A stretch of 64,000 nt of DNA, from positions 28,946-92,945 of the forward strand of contig JAOTXY010000003.1 in the NCBI GenBank assembly GCA_029862125.1. The letters run 5' to 3'. Positions within the stretch are counted from its first letter, which is position 1. The number at the start of each line of letters is the position of its first letter. The notes beneath the pieces are model-generated. The model did no database searches and was not told the DNA's origin. It saw only the letters and a program-made list of their open reading frames with translations. Source of the DNA: Gammaproteobacteria bacterium. Its GTDB lineage: Bacteria; Pseudomonadota; Gammaproteobacteria; GCA-001735895. A program made the position numbers and the translations under genes. This document shows positions 42,981-52,868 of the stretch, piece after piece.

Positions 42981-44018
42981 ATGTACCGCCACTTAATTCG
43001 TCACAAACCACTGCTAGCAGGCCTGGTTTGCCTGTCGCTTGTATTCAGCCATGGCGCTGTACAGGCCGAGGATGTCAACGTCTACTCGGCGCGTAAGGAA
43101 GCGCTTATTCTGCCCTTACTACAAAAGTTTAAGGATCAGACAGGGATTGGATTTAACCTGATCACCGCCAAGGCCGATGCCCTGTTAAAGCGGCTAGAGT
43201 CGGAAGGTCAGTCGACACCTGCTGATATTTTTATCACCACCGATGCCGGACGCTTGCAGCGTGCCAAGGACGCGGGCGTTTTGCAGCCGATAGATAACCC
43301 GACCCTGGCCGCCAGGATCCCTGAAAATCTGCGTGATAAAGAAAACTACTGGTTTGGATTATCGCAACGCGCGCGCGTAATTTTCTACGCCAGGGACAGG
43401 GTCGATCCGGCTGAATTATCAACCTACGAAGCGCTGGCAGACGCAAAATGGAAACAGCGAATCTGCATTCGCTCATCCGGTAATATTTACAACCAGTCAC
43501 TGGTGGCATCCATGATTGAGACTCACGGGGTCGAATCGACCGAGGCCTGGGCGCGGGGACTGGTGGCTAATTTTGCACGTAAACCCGCCGGTGGAGACAC
43601 CGATCAACTGCGCGCCGCCGCGGCCGGATTATGCGATATCGCGATTGCCAACACCTACTATTTCGGGCGGCTGGTGAATAGCGCTAAAGAAGACGACCAG
43701 AAAGTTGCTACCGGCCTCGGCCTGTTCTGGCCTAACCAGGCCGGGCGAGGGGCTCACATCAATGTAAGCGGTGCCGGCATTACTAAATATGCCAGTCATC
43801 CTGAGGCTGCTGAACGCTTACTGGAATTCCTGGTCAATGCCGAATCGCAGACCTGGTATGCCGAGGTCAACAATGAATACCCGGTCGTGAGGGATGCGAA
43901 AATATCGGCAACCCTGGCGTCATTTGGCAAGTTCAAGGGTGACGGTCTTAACCTGACCCATCTCGGAGAAAACAATCGAGCCGCGGTGCAATTGATGGAT
44001 CGGGCGGGTTGGCGATAA
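42981..44018 (+). CDS. Fe(III) ABC transporter substrate-binding protein
   Basis: 345 residues with a signal peptide ending near AVQAED (28-31). The mature start VNVYSARKEALILPLLQKF and the C-terminal PNQAGRGAHINVSGAGIT are typical of FbpA/FutA/IdiA periplasmic iron-binding proteins, and IANTYYFGRL has the paired tyrosines that bind iron. No permease or ATPase gene follows, so the partner is elsewhere. The Fur-like box upstream supports the role. Confidence 0.88.
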   Translation: MYRHLIRHKPLLAGLVCLSLVFSHGAVQAEDVNVYSARKEALILPLLQKFKDQTGIGFNLITAKADALLKRLESEGQSTPADIFITTDAGRLQRAKDAGVLQPIDNPTLAARIPENLRDKENYWFGLSQRARVIFYARDRVDPAELSTYEALADAKWKQRICIRSSGNIYNQSLVASMIETHGVESTEAWARGLVANFARKPAGGDTDQLRAAAAGLCDIAIANTYYFGRLVNSAKEDDQKVATGLGLFWPNQAGRGAHINVSGAGITKYASHPEAAERLLEFLVNAESQTWYAEVNNEYPVVRDAKISATLASFGKFKGDGLNLTHLGENNRAAVQLMDRAGWR

Positions 44019-44083
44019 TGAAACGGCTGAGAGCGTGGTTGCGCTCTCAGCCGTGCGACAAGTATTAATAGTTTAGTTTTTGC

Positions 44084-44488
44084 CTACTGCGCGTAGGGCG
44101 CAGGCATCTCGTCGGGATCGATACCGGGCACGTGGGTAATGCCGGCACGTTGCTTCCAGTCGACCGGGTAAGCCGTATAAAAAATGACGCACTTGTCATC
44201 GCACTCGTACTTGACGTGATTGTCTTTCGGCACGAACATCAGGTCACCCGGATTGAGTTCGTAGTCGATATCATCGACCACCAGGCGAAAGGTGCCCTGC
44301 AGGCAATAAATCATTTCATCGCAGGTCAGGTCCCAGGGCACTGATATCTTGTTCAGGCAATTAATACCGCCTGCCATCGATTCGCTGATCGCGGTCGTAA
44401 CGAAGGGTTTGATGTAAGTGCCATTCTCCGGCAGGTTGTCGATCCGATCCTGTATATCAGCGATTCTAAATACGCTTGGTGCGGTCAT
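44084..44488 (-). CDS. Cupin protein
   Basis: 134 residues with GGAGAACC before the ATG. MIYCLQGTFRLVVDD and LNPGDLMFVPKDNHVKY are the two cupin motifs, although the first lacks the usual histidines, so metal binding is uncertain. It resembles EutQ-like single-domain cupins. It is the last gene of the minus-strand operon with the hydrolase, the glutamine-synthetase-like enzyme and Lrp. Confidence 0.75.
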   Translation of the reverse strand: MTAPSVFRIADIQDRIDNLPENGTYIKPFVTTAISESMAGGINCLNKISVPWDLTCDEMIYCLQGTFRLVVDDIDYELNPGDLMFVPKDNHVKYECDDKCVIFYTAYPVDWKQRAGITHVPGIDPDEMPAPYAQ

Positions 44489-44518
44489 GCGGTTCTCCAG
44501 GTTTTAAATAGTGGAATT

Positions 44519-45532
44519 TTAATTATCAAGCAATTCAGAAATTGCCTGGTCGAGATATTGCTGGAACTCGGGGTCATTGCCCGGTGACGCGACACAGTGC
44601 CCCCAGGGAGATTCGTAGATACGCAGTTCGCCGCCGATGATATGTTCAATTTCATACTGGTTATCCTCGGCACGGAAATATAAATCATTGTCACAAACGA
44701 TAACGATAGTCTCCGCCTTGATCGCGTTCAATGCCGCCTTGAAATCGTTTTGATAGAGATCATTGGCGCTGATGTCGCCCTGTTGCCAGGTCTTAAGCTT
44801 GCACAGTAAGTCATTGGCGTCCCAGTCGAGATGATCCTGTTCCCAGTCGCGCAACAACGCCTCGGCGCTGTCGAAGCCCTGCAGACGATACATTTGTTCG
44901 CGGTAAAAGGTTTGCGAGAAAGCCCAGCCGGCGTAAACACGGCCGAACGCTTTCAGGCCTTTTACCGGCGGGCTGGTGTAATTACCGTCGGCATATACTG
45001 TGTCAGCCTGTAAGGCCGCTTTAACGCCTTCGAGGAAAACGATATTGTGCTCGGAGGTTTTCGCGGAAGCGCAAAACGGTAGTATCGCGTTGACGAAGTC
45101 CGGATACTGCGCCCCCCATTGAAACGACTGGCATCCTGCCATTGACCAGCCGGTGACGAGCGCGATGCGGTTGACACCGAGTTCCTCGGTGAGCAATCGG
45201 TATTGCGCCCGAATATTGTCGTACAGGGTAATCTCGGGGAAGTTGGCGGCGTTAAACGGAGCGGGGGTATTGCTCGGTGACGACGAAATACCGTTACCAA
45301 ACATGTTGGCCGATACCACGTAATGACGCGACGGGTCGATGGCCCTGCCGGTTCCGAAGAAACCCTCGTTGCGCATGTGACTGCCGGTGTAAAAAGTCGG
45401 CAGTACCACGACGTTGTCGCGATTTTCGTTCAGCTCACCATAAGTTTTATAGGCGAGTTGCGCGCCGGGCAGAACCACGCCCGATTGCAGCTCGAAATCA
45501 CCGAGGCTAAAAACTGAATGCTCGTCAGGCAT
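44519..45532 (-). CDS. Alpha/beta hydrolase, MetX-like
   Basis: 337 residues of the homoserine O-acetyltransferase-like alpha/beta-hydrolase group. TGWSMAGCQSFQWGAQYPDF contains the GxSxxG nucleophile elbow, and ESPWGHCVAS near the end carries the catalytic His. MetX itself normally has GGSMGG and makes O-acetylhomoserine; the motif here differs, so a hydrolase or acyltransferase with another substrate is likely. It starts three bases after the glutamine-synthetase-like stop. Confidence 0.8.
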   Translation of the reverse strand: MPDEHSVFSLGDFELQSGVVLPGAQLAYKTYGELNENRDNVVVLPTFYTGSHMRNEGFFGTGRAIDPSRHYVVSANMFGNGISSSPSNTPAPFNAANFPEITLYDNIRAQYRLLTEELGVNRIALVTGWSMAGCQSFQWGAQYPDFVNAILPFCASAKTSEHNIVFLEGVKAALQADTVYADGNYTSPPVKGLKAFGRVYAGWAFSQTFYREQMYRLQGFDSAEALLRDWEQDHLDWDANDLLCKLKTWQQGDISANDLYQNDFKAALNAIKAETIVIVCDNDLYFRAEDNQYEIEHIIGGELRIYESPWGHCVASPGNDPEFQQYLDQAISELLDN

Positions 45533-45535
45533 GGT

Positions 45536-46960
45536 TTAGTAGAGTCTCAGGTACTCTCTGACTTCCCAGTCGGTAGTTTCCTGGTGATAACGTTCCCATT
45601 CGTCGATCTTGTAAGCGAGGAAAGATCGCATCATCGCTTCACCCATGACGGTGTGGGCCAGTTCACTCTTGCCTAATTGTTCGGTCGCTTCCATCAGGTT
45701 GCGCGGTAGCGGGGTCAGGGTGCGCTTTTCCTTTTCCTTATCATCCATTACATAGAGATCTTCATCCAGTGAAGGTCCTGGATCCAGCTTGTTGACCAGT
45801 CCTTCTACCTGGGCTGCGAGCATCATACCGAGCCCGAGATAGGGATTCATGCACATATCGGCGGCGCGGTTTTCAATCGCGAAACGGCTTTGCGGCAGGC
45901 GTAGCATGGCCGAGCGGTTGTTGGTGCCGTAAACCATATGTGTCGGTGCCCAGGTATAGGTGCCGCCCTCGAAACCACCAACCTTCGGTACCAGCCCGTT
46001 ATACGAATTGACCGTGCTGCAGGCGACCGCGGTGATCGCCGCACCGTTCTTGAGAATGCCGCCAAGCGCGTGCTTGACCTCGTCGCTCCAGTTGCCGTCT
46101 TCACCCTCGTAAATGTTGACCCCGGGGTTGTCGACTTTTTGCATCGAAACATTCATATGCGCGCCCGAACGCCAGTCTCCGGTGGTTGGCTTGGGCATGA
46201 AGGTAATGAACATGCCGTGCTTCTTGGCGATCTCCTTGAGCAGGATGCGCAGGAAGACGAAGCGATCGGCCATCTCGAGAACATTGGTGTAGTGGAAGTC
46301 GAGTTCGAACTGCGAGTAGGCGCCTTCGGCGACCACGTCGTGTAAATTCCAGCCGAGATCCTCGAGGATATCGATCATTTCGCCGAGAAAGCCCATCGAA
46401 TCGAGCGAATACTCGACGTCGTATCCGAAAGCCTGGCGACGCGGGCGGATGCCTTCACCCGGCATTGGATCATCATCGAATGCCTTGACCGGCATACCAT
46501 TGTCATCCCATTGCATGGTGATGAACTCGGGTTCGATGCCGGCCATCATCATGTAGCCCTGATCTGCAGCGTCGCGCATTATGCGTTTCAAAGACTGGCG
46601 CGGGCACAGGTTGTACGGTTTATCTTCCCACCACAGATCGGCAAAGACCCAGGCGATGGTCTTGTCCCAGGGACAGATCTGGATGGTGTCGATATCAGGT
46701 AAAGGTACCTGGTCAGAATCCGCGGGGCCGAGCTCGGGCACGAATGATACCGAGTGAACCGCAAACTGGGGACCCTTACCCATGCATAGTGGCACGAAGT
46801 CGCTGATTGGAACCGGCTTGGTCTTGGGTTGCCCGAACATATCGATCCAGCAGGACAGGATGTACTTGACGCCGGCGTCCTCGAGTTTCTTTTTTTCGAT
46901 TTCGAGGCGATCGGAATCCGGCAATGCGTCGGCAAAATTTTCGTAATAGTGGCTACTCAT
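45536..46960 (-). CDS. Glutamine synthetase-family enzyme, GlnT/GmaS-like
   Basis: 474 residues. GVKYILSCWIDMFGQPKTK at the start, AGIEPEFI, EGAYSQFELDF, SGAHMNVSM and RFAIENRAADMCMNPYL are the metal-, glutamate- and ATP-binding parts of the GS fold. The start resembles the GlnT/GmaS branch, where GmaS makes gamma-glutamylmethylamide from methylamine. Given the amine genes in the window, an amine ligase is a fair guess; a GlnT-type enzyme is the alternative. The Lrp gene lies upstream. Confidence 0.83.
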   Translation of the reverse strand: MSSHYYENFADALPDSDRLEIEKKKLEDAGVKYILSCWIDMFGQPKTKPVPISDFVPLCMGKGPQFAVHSVSFVPELGPADSDQVPLPDIDTIQICPWDKTIAWVFADLWWEDKPYNLCPRQSLKRIMRDAADQGYMMMAGIEPEFITMQWDDNGMPVKAFDDDPMPGEGIRPRRQAFGYDVEYSLDSMGFLGEMIDILEDLGWNLHDVVAEGAYSQFELDFHYTNVLEMADRFVFLRILLKEIAKKHGMFITFMPKPTTGDWRSGAHMNVSMQKVDNPGVNIYEGEDGNWSDEVKHALGGILKNGAAITAVACSTVNSYNGLVPKVGGFEGGTYTWAPTHMVYGTNNRSAMLRLPQSRFAIENRAADMCMNPYLGLGMMLAAQVEGLVNKLDPGPSLDEDLYVMDDKEKEKRTLTPLPRNLMEATEQLGKSELAHTVMGEAMMRSFLAYKIDEWERYHQETTDWEVREYLRLY

Positions 46961-46982
46961 TTATATGCTCCCCGGGTAGTCG

Positions 46983-47495
46983 TTATTGTGCCTGCCGCTT
47001 GAGCAGGAACTGGTTTTTAAACATCTCGATGCCACTCATGACTTCGATTTGATCGATATCATCGTGACCGAAACAGTGTTGTTCAAGAAAGGACTGGAAC
47101 GCGCCACGCGTCTCGCAGACAACTTCGATCAGCAGGTCGTAGCGCCCGGAAACCCAGAGCACGTAAACGACCTCGCCAAGCTCACTAAGACGGTGGGCAA
47201 CGTCACGTGGTGTTGCCGGGCTTGCAACCTTGATTCCGATCATCGCGTCGGCCTTGTAGCGGATTGCCATCGGGTCGGCGAGGGCGACGATCTTAAGCGC
47301 GCCGCTTTGTTTCATCGACTGCACGCGATTGCGGATGGTGCCTTCCGAAACCTGCAGCGTGCGGGCGATATCCTTGTACGGCAGGCGCCCGTCATCCTGC
47401 AGCATTTTGATGATGGCGCGATTGAGATCGTCCTCGGTCGAGGCGATGCCGCGGGATTTCGGTGACTCCATGGGTACTGCTGCTTCGGATGGCAT
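46983..47495 (-). CDS. Lrp/AsnC-family regulator
   Basis: 170 residues. The N-terminal helix-turn-helix (LPYKDIARTLQVSEGTIRNR) is followed by the RAM ligand domain (VLWVSGRYDLLIEVVC). It leads the operon with the GS-like enzyme, hydrolase and cupin and is divergent from the Rieske oxygenase. It probably controls both in response to an amino acid or amine. Confidence 0.9.
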   Translation of the reverse strand: MPSEAAVPMESPKSRGIASTEDDLNRAIIKMLQDDGRLPYKDIARTLQVSEGTIRNRVQSMKQSGALKIVALADPMAIRYKADAMIGIKVASPATPRDVAHRLSELGEVVYVLWVSGRYDLLIEVVCETRGAFQSFLEQHCFGHDDIDQIEVMSGIEMFKNQFLLKRQAQ

Positions 47496-47646
47496 TTTGT
47501 GATAATCGTGATTTAAAGCGCGATATTATTGTGGAAAAAGCAGGTTAATGCAAAATTTATTGACGAAAACGCAATATGGTCGTTTGTTTTTGCTTCGAAA
47601 GCTTAAATTTTTGTGCTAATTTAGCGCACTCTTGTGGAGTGATGCG

Positions 47647-48759
47647 ATGGTCGACCAGTCACTATTCGATGACTTTGATGCGCCGGGTACGGTATCACAC
47701 GGTTTACCGGCCGAGGCCTATATTGGCGAAGACTTTATGCGAGTCGAGCGAGACACCCTGTTCAGCGATAACTGGGTGTTCGTGGGTTATGCCCACCAGC
47801 TTGAGCGCAGTGGCGATATCAAGCCAATCGAGGTCGCCGGTTTGCCGTTGTTTTTGCTGCGTGATCAACAGGATGAAATAGTCGCGTTCCACAATGTCTG
47901 CCGGCATCGCAACCTGAAACTGGTCGACGCCGAAGGGAATTGCGGCAAACTGATTCGCTGTCCATACCACAGCTGGAGCTACGATCTTTGTGGAGCGCTT
48001 AAAAACGCCCCTTATTTCGGTGGCGCAATGCGGGAATTGCCGCAGGATTTCTCCTTCGCCGACAACGGCTTGCTCCCGGTGCATTGCCAGGTCTGGCATG
48101 ACTGGATTTTCGTAAACCTGTCCGCGAATCCAGGTGCGTTTGGTGACTTCCTGGCGCCGTTGAAGCGCCAGTTGGGAACGGTCGATGTGACCGAGTACCT
48201 ACCGGTTGCGACGCTTGATTTCGGCGAAGTGGCCTGCAACTGGAAATTGCTGATGGAGAATTTCATCGAGCCTTACCACGTCCAGTTTGTGCACAATAAA
48301 ACCACCGAGCAGCCACTCGAGGATCACTATACCGTGGTCGACGGGCATTGTGTCGGTAGCGCAGTCGAACTGAATCCCGAGCAGGTGGCGAGTGCCAAAG
48401 TCGGGACACTGGGCGTAACCTCTCATTACCTGACCCTGTTCCCGAATTTCATCATGGGAACCTACCAGCCAGACCAGATGGGTGTTTACCTGAACGAGCC
48501 GATTTCGCCCGGACACACTCGTCAATACCGGGTCATTTACACACACCGGGACGCGCACTATAGTGATGACCAGGTCAAGGAAATGCGCGATTTGTGGCAT
48601 AAAGTGCACCTCGAAGACCACGAGATGTGCGTCCGCATGCAAAAGGGGCGCCATTCACCGCTGTCGGCGCAGGGCGGTTGGCTGTCGCCTTGCTGGGAAA
48701 ACAGTGTTCGAAAATTTCAGGAGTTGATTGCCGACGCGATCCGTCCGCAGCTTAAATAA
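47647..48759 (+). CDS. Rieske oxygenase alpha subunit, quaternary-amine demethylase type
   Basis: 371 residues from the ATG at 47647, with GGAG eight bases upstream. The Rieske cluster ligands are Cys85-His87 (CRHRNLKLV) and Cys105-His108 (CPYHSW). The mononuclear iron His pair is His211/His216 in PYHVQFVH. The residue that links the two centres is Glu204 in MENFIEPYH, where ring dioxygenases have Asp; Glu is known from carnitine oxygenase CntA and allied betaine demethylases. A glycine betaine (GbcA-like), stachydrine or carnitine substrate is likely. No reductase gene is next to it. Confidence 0.85.
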   Translation: MVDQSLFDDFDAPGTVSHGLPAEAYIGEDFMRVERDTLFSDNWVFVGYAHQLERSGDIKPIEVAGLPLFLLRDQQDEIVAFHNVCRHRNLKLVDAEGNCGKLIRCPYHSWSYDLCGALKNAPYFGGAMRELPQDFSFADNGLLPVHCQVWHDWIFVNLSANPGAFGDFLAPLKRQLGTVDVTEYLPVATLDFGEVACNWKLLMENFIEPYHVQFVHNKTTEQPLEDHYTVVDGHCVGSAVELNPEQVASAKVGTLGVTSHYLTLFPNFIMGTYQPDQMGVYLNEPISPGHTRQYRVIYTHRDAHYSDDQVKEMRDLWHKVHLEDHEMCVRMQKGRHSPLSAQGGWLSPCWENSVRKFQELIADAIRPQLK

Positions 48760-48770
48760 CCGAGGATAAA

Positions 48771-49184
48771 ATGAGTAAACCCGATTTTCGACTCGATCAC
48801 ACCATGATCCGAGTATTCGACCAGGATAAAACACTGGATTTCTACACACGTATCCTGGGGATGAAAATTTTACGTCAAAACGAGTACCCGGACGGGCGCT
48901 TCACCAACACCTTCGTTGGTTACCAGGGTGAGGACGATGGCACGACGATTGAAATGACTTACAACTGGGATCAGGAGGAGCCCTACGACATGGGCAATGC
49001 CTGGGGCCATTTTGCGCTCAAGGTATCCGATGTCTATGCAACCGCGGATTACCTCAGGTCTGAGGGTGTCGAGTTCGTGCGTGAGCCAGGTCCGATGAAC
49101 GCGGGCAAGCGCATCATCGCCTTCATCAAGGACCCGAACGGGTACGTCATCGAACTCAACGAACCACTGTCGAAAGACATCTAG
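48771..49184 (+). CDS. gloA: Glyoxalase I-like VOC protein
   Basis: 137 residues, GAGGA before the ATG. Metal and substrate residues typical of lactoylglutathione lyase are visible: FRLDHTMIRVFD, TIEMTYNWDQE, WGHFALKV and KRIIAFIKDPNGYVIEL. The enzyme turns the methylglyoxal-glutathione adduct into lactoylglutathione. It follows the Rieske gene by 11 bases, so it may be cotranscribed and act on an aldehyde product. Confidence 0.85.
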   Translation: MSKPDFRLDHTMIRVFDQDKTLDFYTRILGMKILRQNEYPDGRFTNTFVGYQGEDDGTTIEMTYNWDQEEPYDMGNAWGHFALKVSDVYATADYLRSEGVEFVREPGPMNAGKRIIAFIKDPNGYVIELNEPLSKDI

Positions 49185-49470
49185 CGGAGAAAGCTGGTCC
49201 TCAATTTTCATTTCTTGCAATCGAGTTCGATCCGAGGCTGATTGCGGATGAAATAGCTCTATTCATTGGGCTGCGCAATTAAATCATGGCCCGATCAGGG
49301 TGCGGAAAAAGAGAATTTCAAGCTGGTTACTGCCAAATCAACCAGTCGCGAGGATCAATCTATGTTGCATTCTAATCATTCTGATTGGGAAGCAGGGTGC
49401 ATATAGCAGCAATATTTACTCATAATTGTTGTTGAATCGCATAAAGCCAGTTAATAAAAATGGTGACCAA

Positions 49471-51105
49471 ATGGATGAACCGAGGAATAAGCAGGACCTT
49501 CAATTAGAGATTGAAAGTCTTCGCGAGGAACTACAATACCAGGTTCAAGCCAATGACGAACTCCTCGTCTACAAGCAGCAACTCGATGCAATTTTGAATA
49601 ATGCGCCGGTAGAGGTGTACCTGAAAGACCGAGAAGGCCGCTATCTCAGGATTAATAAACAATTCGAAAAAATATTTGGCGTAAAAAGCGATGACCTGGT
49701 GGGTTTGTTGCCAACCGATGTGCATGATCCTGAATTGGGTGCTTCTACCCGAAACCACGACCTATTCGTTTTAAATTCCGGCAAAGTCGAGCAACGCGAA
49801 GAGCTAGCCAGGTTAGTCAGTGATGGTCAGTTACATACCCTGTTAACGATAAAGTTTCCAGTATTCAATGACGATGGGGAGGTCGATGGCCTGGGGGCGA
49901 TAGTGACCGACATAACCGAACGAAAACAGATGGAAGAGACTATACGCCGCGCTCAGAAGATGGATGCGGTAGGCCAATTGACTGGAGGGATCGCTCACGA
50001 CTTTAACAATATACTCGGCATCGTTCTCGGCAATCTGGAACTCATGAAGCGCGTTGTCTCGAAAGATGAAAAGGCACTTTCCCATCTTGAAGCTGCCTAT
50101 AAGGGAGCTAACCGGGGAAAAGAGTTGACCAGGAAACTTCTGGGTTTTTCCCGGACGACTACAGGGTTAGCGAAAATAGTTTCCTTGAACGAATTTATAG
50201 AAGGCATGAAAGACCTGATCAGAAAGTCCCCGACCGTTTCAATCGACACCAAAATATTACTGGAGGAAGACCTCTGGAGGGTCAAAATAGATCCCGGTGA
50301 TTTGGAAGACGTTATTTTAAATCTATCACTTAATGCCTTTGATTCCATGCCTGCCGGTGGTGAGATTGTTATAACAACAGCCAACCAGGTTATCGATGAG
50401 AACGATGTTCATTCCAACCCGCAGGCGAAGTCCGGGGAATTCGTAATGCTTTCAGTTCGCGATAATGGGCAGGGTATGACACCGGAAATTCGTAAGAAAG
50501 CGATGGAGCCTTTTTTTACAACCAAGGAGGCAAGCAAAGGTACTGGACTAGGTCTCAGCATGGTTTACGGGTTCGTGAAGCGCTCTGGCGGACACATAAA
50601 AATTGATTCTGAACCGGGTGTAGGAACGGACATCAAACTTTATTTGCCACGATCGTATGAGGAGGTTATACCAGAAGAAGAACTATCTTTAGAGGTAGAT
50701 CTTGCACGTGGTGACGAGACAATTCTGATCGTCGATGATGAGCAAGCCCTGGTCGATGTTGCCGTCTCGTACCTTGAGGACCTGGGCTATAAAACTGTAT
50801 CAGTCCAGAATAGTAGCCAGGCCCTGGAAGTACTCAAAAGTAATAAGGCTATTGATCTGTTGTTCACCGATGTAATCATGCCGGGAGGAATTGATGGCTA
50901 TGAACTGGCGCTGGCTGTCCACGAATTATACCCGGCTCTGAAGATACTGATAAGCAGTGGGTTCACTAAAAAACACGAAGGGTATGTCGACGTTGAAAGT
51001 AAATACTATTTCAGTCAGGCTGCTAACCTTCTGAATAAACCCTACGACAGATACGACCTCGCGACAGCGGTTCGGAGGGTACTGGATGAGGAGGTTAAGT
51101 CGTGA
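49471..51105 (+). CDS. PAS-containing hybrid histidine kinase
   Basis: About 544 residues from the ATG at 49471 with GGTGA upstream; a TTG at 49426 is open. An N-terminal coiled coil precedes a PAS domain ([20 protein letters not shown]). The kinase core has the H box [17 protein letters not shown], then [10 protein letters not shown] and [16 protein letters not shown]-terminal receiver ([20 protein letters not shown], with the Asp in [11 protein letters not shown]) completes it. No membrane segment is seen, so the sensor is cytoplasmic. It overlaps the response-regulator gene. Confidence 0.9.
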   Translation: MDEPRNKQDLQLEIESLREELQYQVQANDELLVYKQQLDAILNNAPVEVYLKDREGRYLRINKQFEKIFGVKSDDLVGLLPTDVHDPELGASTRNHDLFVLNSGKVEQREELARLVSDGQLHTLLTIKFPVFNDDGEVDGLGAIVTDITERKQMEETIRRAQKMDAVGQLTGGIAHDFNNILGIVLGNLELMKRVVSKDEKALSHLEAAYKGANRGKELTRKLLGFSRTTTGLAKIVSLNEFIEGMKDLIRKSPTVSIDTKILLEEDLWRVKIDPGDLEDVILNLSLNAFDSMPAGGEIVITTANQVIDENDVHSNPQAKSGEFVMLSVRDNGQGMTPEIRKKAMEPFFTTKEASKGTGLGLSMVYGFVKRSGGHIKIDSEPGVGTDIKLYLPRSYEEVIPEEELSLEVDLARGDETILIVDDEQALVDVAVSYLEDLGYKTVSVQNSSQALEVLKSNKAIDLLFTDVIMPGGIDGYELALAVHELYPALKILISSGFTKKHEGYVDVESKYYFSQAANLLNKPYDRYDLATAVRRVLDEEVKS

Positions 51106-51485
51106 CAAAACCATCAATACTCGTTGTGGACGATGAGCCATTGATGACTAGTATCGTTAGCGAGGTTGGTGAACTGGGTGGGTTTGATGTCATTGAAACA
51201 AACAGTGTCGGGGAGTTTCAAAGTGCCTGGCAGGAGCACGATCCAACGGTAGTAGTAATGGATATTATAATGCCCGATATGGACGGGGTTGAATTGCTTA
51301 AGTGGTTATCCGAGCATAAATGCCTGGCACCCATTATTCTCATGAGTGGATATGATCCAAACTACATGGAGCATGCATCTAATGTAGGTACCGAGAAAGG
51401 GAATACAATCATCGGAACCTTGACTAAACCGTTTCAAATAACCGAGTTGGAAGCCCTGTTGAAGCTGACTTTATCGGCATTCTAG
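51102..51485 (+). CDS. CheY-like single-domain response regulator
   Basis: 127 residues starting at a GTG within GTGA, which overlaps the kinase stop. ILVVDDEPLMTS, VVVMDIIMPDMDG (phosphorylated Asp) and the Lys in TLTKPF are the receiver landmarks. No output domain follows, so it probably signals to another protein or acts in a phosphorelay with the hybrid kinase. Confidence 0.88.
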   Translation: MTKPSILVVDDEPLMTSIVSEVGELGGFDVIETNSVGEFQSAWQEHDPTVVVMDIIMPDMDGVELLKWLSEHKCLAPIILMSGYDPNYMEHASNVGTEKGNTIIGTLTKPFQITELEALLKLTLSAF

Positions 51486-51512
51486 TAGCGTATTTCAATA
51501 ACGCACCCTAGA

Positions 51513-51543
51513 GAACCCGCCCCGGGTTTTGCGGGGCGGGTTC
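51513..51543. terminator. Perfect 12-bp hairpin between convergent genes
   Basis: GAACCCGCCCCG and CGGGGCGGGTTC pair fully around GGTTTTG. It lies between the ends of the response-regulator and gabT genes. There is no T-run, but the strength and place fit a terminator for both. Confidence 0.7.
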
Positions 51544-51548
51544 CTTAA

Positions 51549-52868
51549 CTAAACCAGCTCTTGCAGGCACTTTTCGAGGATATCGATGCCCTCGTTGATC
51601 AACGCGTCGCTGATATTCAGTGCCGGCAAAAAGCGGATAACGTTTCCGCGTGCGCCGCAACTCAACAGCGCCAGGCCGTTTTCGTAAGCAGCCCCGACCA
51701 ATGCCCTGGTCAGGTCGGCATCCGGCTGTTCGGCATCCCCGTTTTTGACCAGCTCCATTGCCATCATCGCGCCGTGGCTGGTGCGCAGGTGGCCGATGTT
51801 CGACGGGAATTTTGACTGCAATGCTTGCAGGCGCTTGCTGAATACTTCGCCAACATGAGTTGCCGCTTCCTCCAGGCCTTCTTCTTCGATTACATCGATC
51901 ATTGCCAGGCCGGCAATGCAACCGAGCGGCGAACCGGCATAAGTGCCGCCGAGGCCTCCGGGTAACGGTGCATCCATGATATCGGCCTTACCGACCACCG
52001 CGGCGATCGGGAAACCATTGGCCATGCCCTTGGCCACCGTCATCAGGTCGGCTTCAATGCCGGCGTACTCACTGCAGAACATTTTTCCAGTACGTGCAAA
52101 CCCGGTCTGGATTTCATCGACAACCAGCACGATTCCATGCTCGTCGCAAAGCTTTCTTAGCTGCTGTAAAAACTCAACCGGCGCCGGATAAAACCCACCT
52201 TCGCCCTGTACCGGCTCGACGATAATCGCGGCCACGTCGCTGGGAGCAATATCGGCCTTGAACAGGTTATCGAGTCCTTTCAGCGCATCGTCAACCGAGA
52301 TGCCGTGGTACTCGATCGGAAAGGGGGCGTGATAAAGCTCTGCCGGAAAGGGTCCGAACAGGTTCTTGTAGGGAGTAATCTTTCCGGTTAGTCCCATGGC
52401 GAGCATGGTTCTGCCGTGGAAACCGCCGTTAAAGGCGATCACGCCACGCCGTCCGGTGTGGGCACGCGCGATCTTGACTGCATTTTCTATCGCTTCTGCA
52501 CCGGTGGTGACGAAAATCGATTTTTTCTTGCCAGGTCCGGGTGCCAACTCGTTCAGCTTTTCGGCCAGGCGTACGGAGCTGTCGTACGGCGTAACCATGA
52601 CGCAGGTATGGCTGAACTTCTCGAGCTGTTCGGCGACTGCCGCGGTTATTTTTGGATGGCAATGGCCAGCCGAGCAAACGGCGATGCCGGTGCCGAAATC
52701 GATATACCGGTTACCTTCAACGTCCCAGATCTCGGAACCGAGCGCGCGTTCGACATAAACCGGCGCGATATTTCCCTGGCCACGGGGTACGGCCTCTTCC
52801 TTGCGTGCCTGCCACTCTTTATTAGAGAGCCCACTAAATTCGGTCACTTTTAATTTTGCGTTACTCAT
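51549..52868 (-). CDS. gabT: 4-aminobutyrate aminotransferase
   Basis: 440 residues from the ATG at 52868, which overlaps the gabD stop (ATGA) and has AGGA upstream. The class III aminotransferase pattern is clear: LVVDEIQTGFARTGKMF, then MTVAKGMANGFP with the PLP lysine. GabT moves the amino group of GABA to 2-oxoglutarate, giving succinate semialdehyde for GabD. Closely related 5-aminovalerate enzymes are possible. Confidence 0.9.
   Translation of the reverse strand: MSNAKLKVTEFSGLSNKEWQARKEEAVPRGQGNIAPVYVERALGSEIWDVEGNRYIDFGTGIAVCSAGHCHPKITAAVAEQLEKFSHTCVMVTPYDSSVRLAEKLNELAPGPGKKKSIFVTTGAEAIENAVKIARAHTGRRGVIAFNGGFHGRTMLAMGLTGKITPYKNLFGPFPAELYHAPFPIEYHGISVDDALKGLDNLFKADIAPSDVAAIIVEPVQGEGGFYPAPVEFLQQLRKLCDEHGIVLVVDEIQTGFARTGKMFCSEYAGIEADLMTVAKGMANGFPIAAVVGKADIMDAPLPGGLGGTYAGSPLGCIAGLAMIDVIEEEGLEEAATHVGEVFSKRLQALQSKFPSNIGHLRTSHGAMMAMELVKNGDAEQPDADLTRALVGAAYENGLALLSCGARGNVIRFLPALNISDALINEGIDILEKCLQELV

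Noticed and set aside
45536..46960. PuuA of a complete Puu putrescine pathway
   Set aside because: The N-terminal region fits GlnT/GmaS better than PuuA, and puuC and puuD are absent, although a PuuB-like oxidase and gabDT are in the window.
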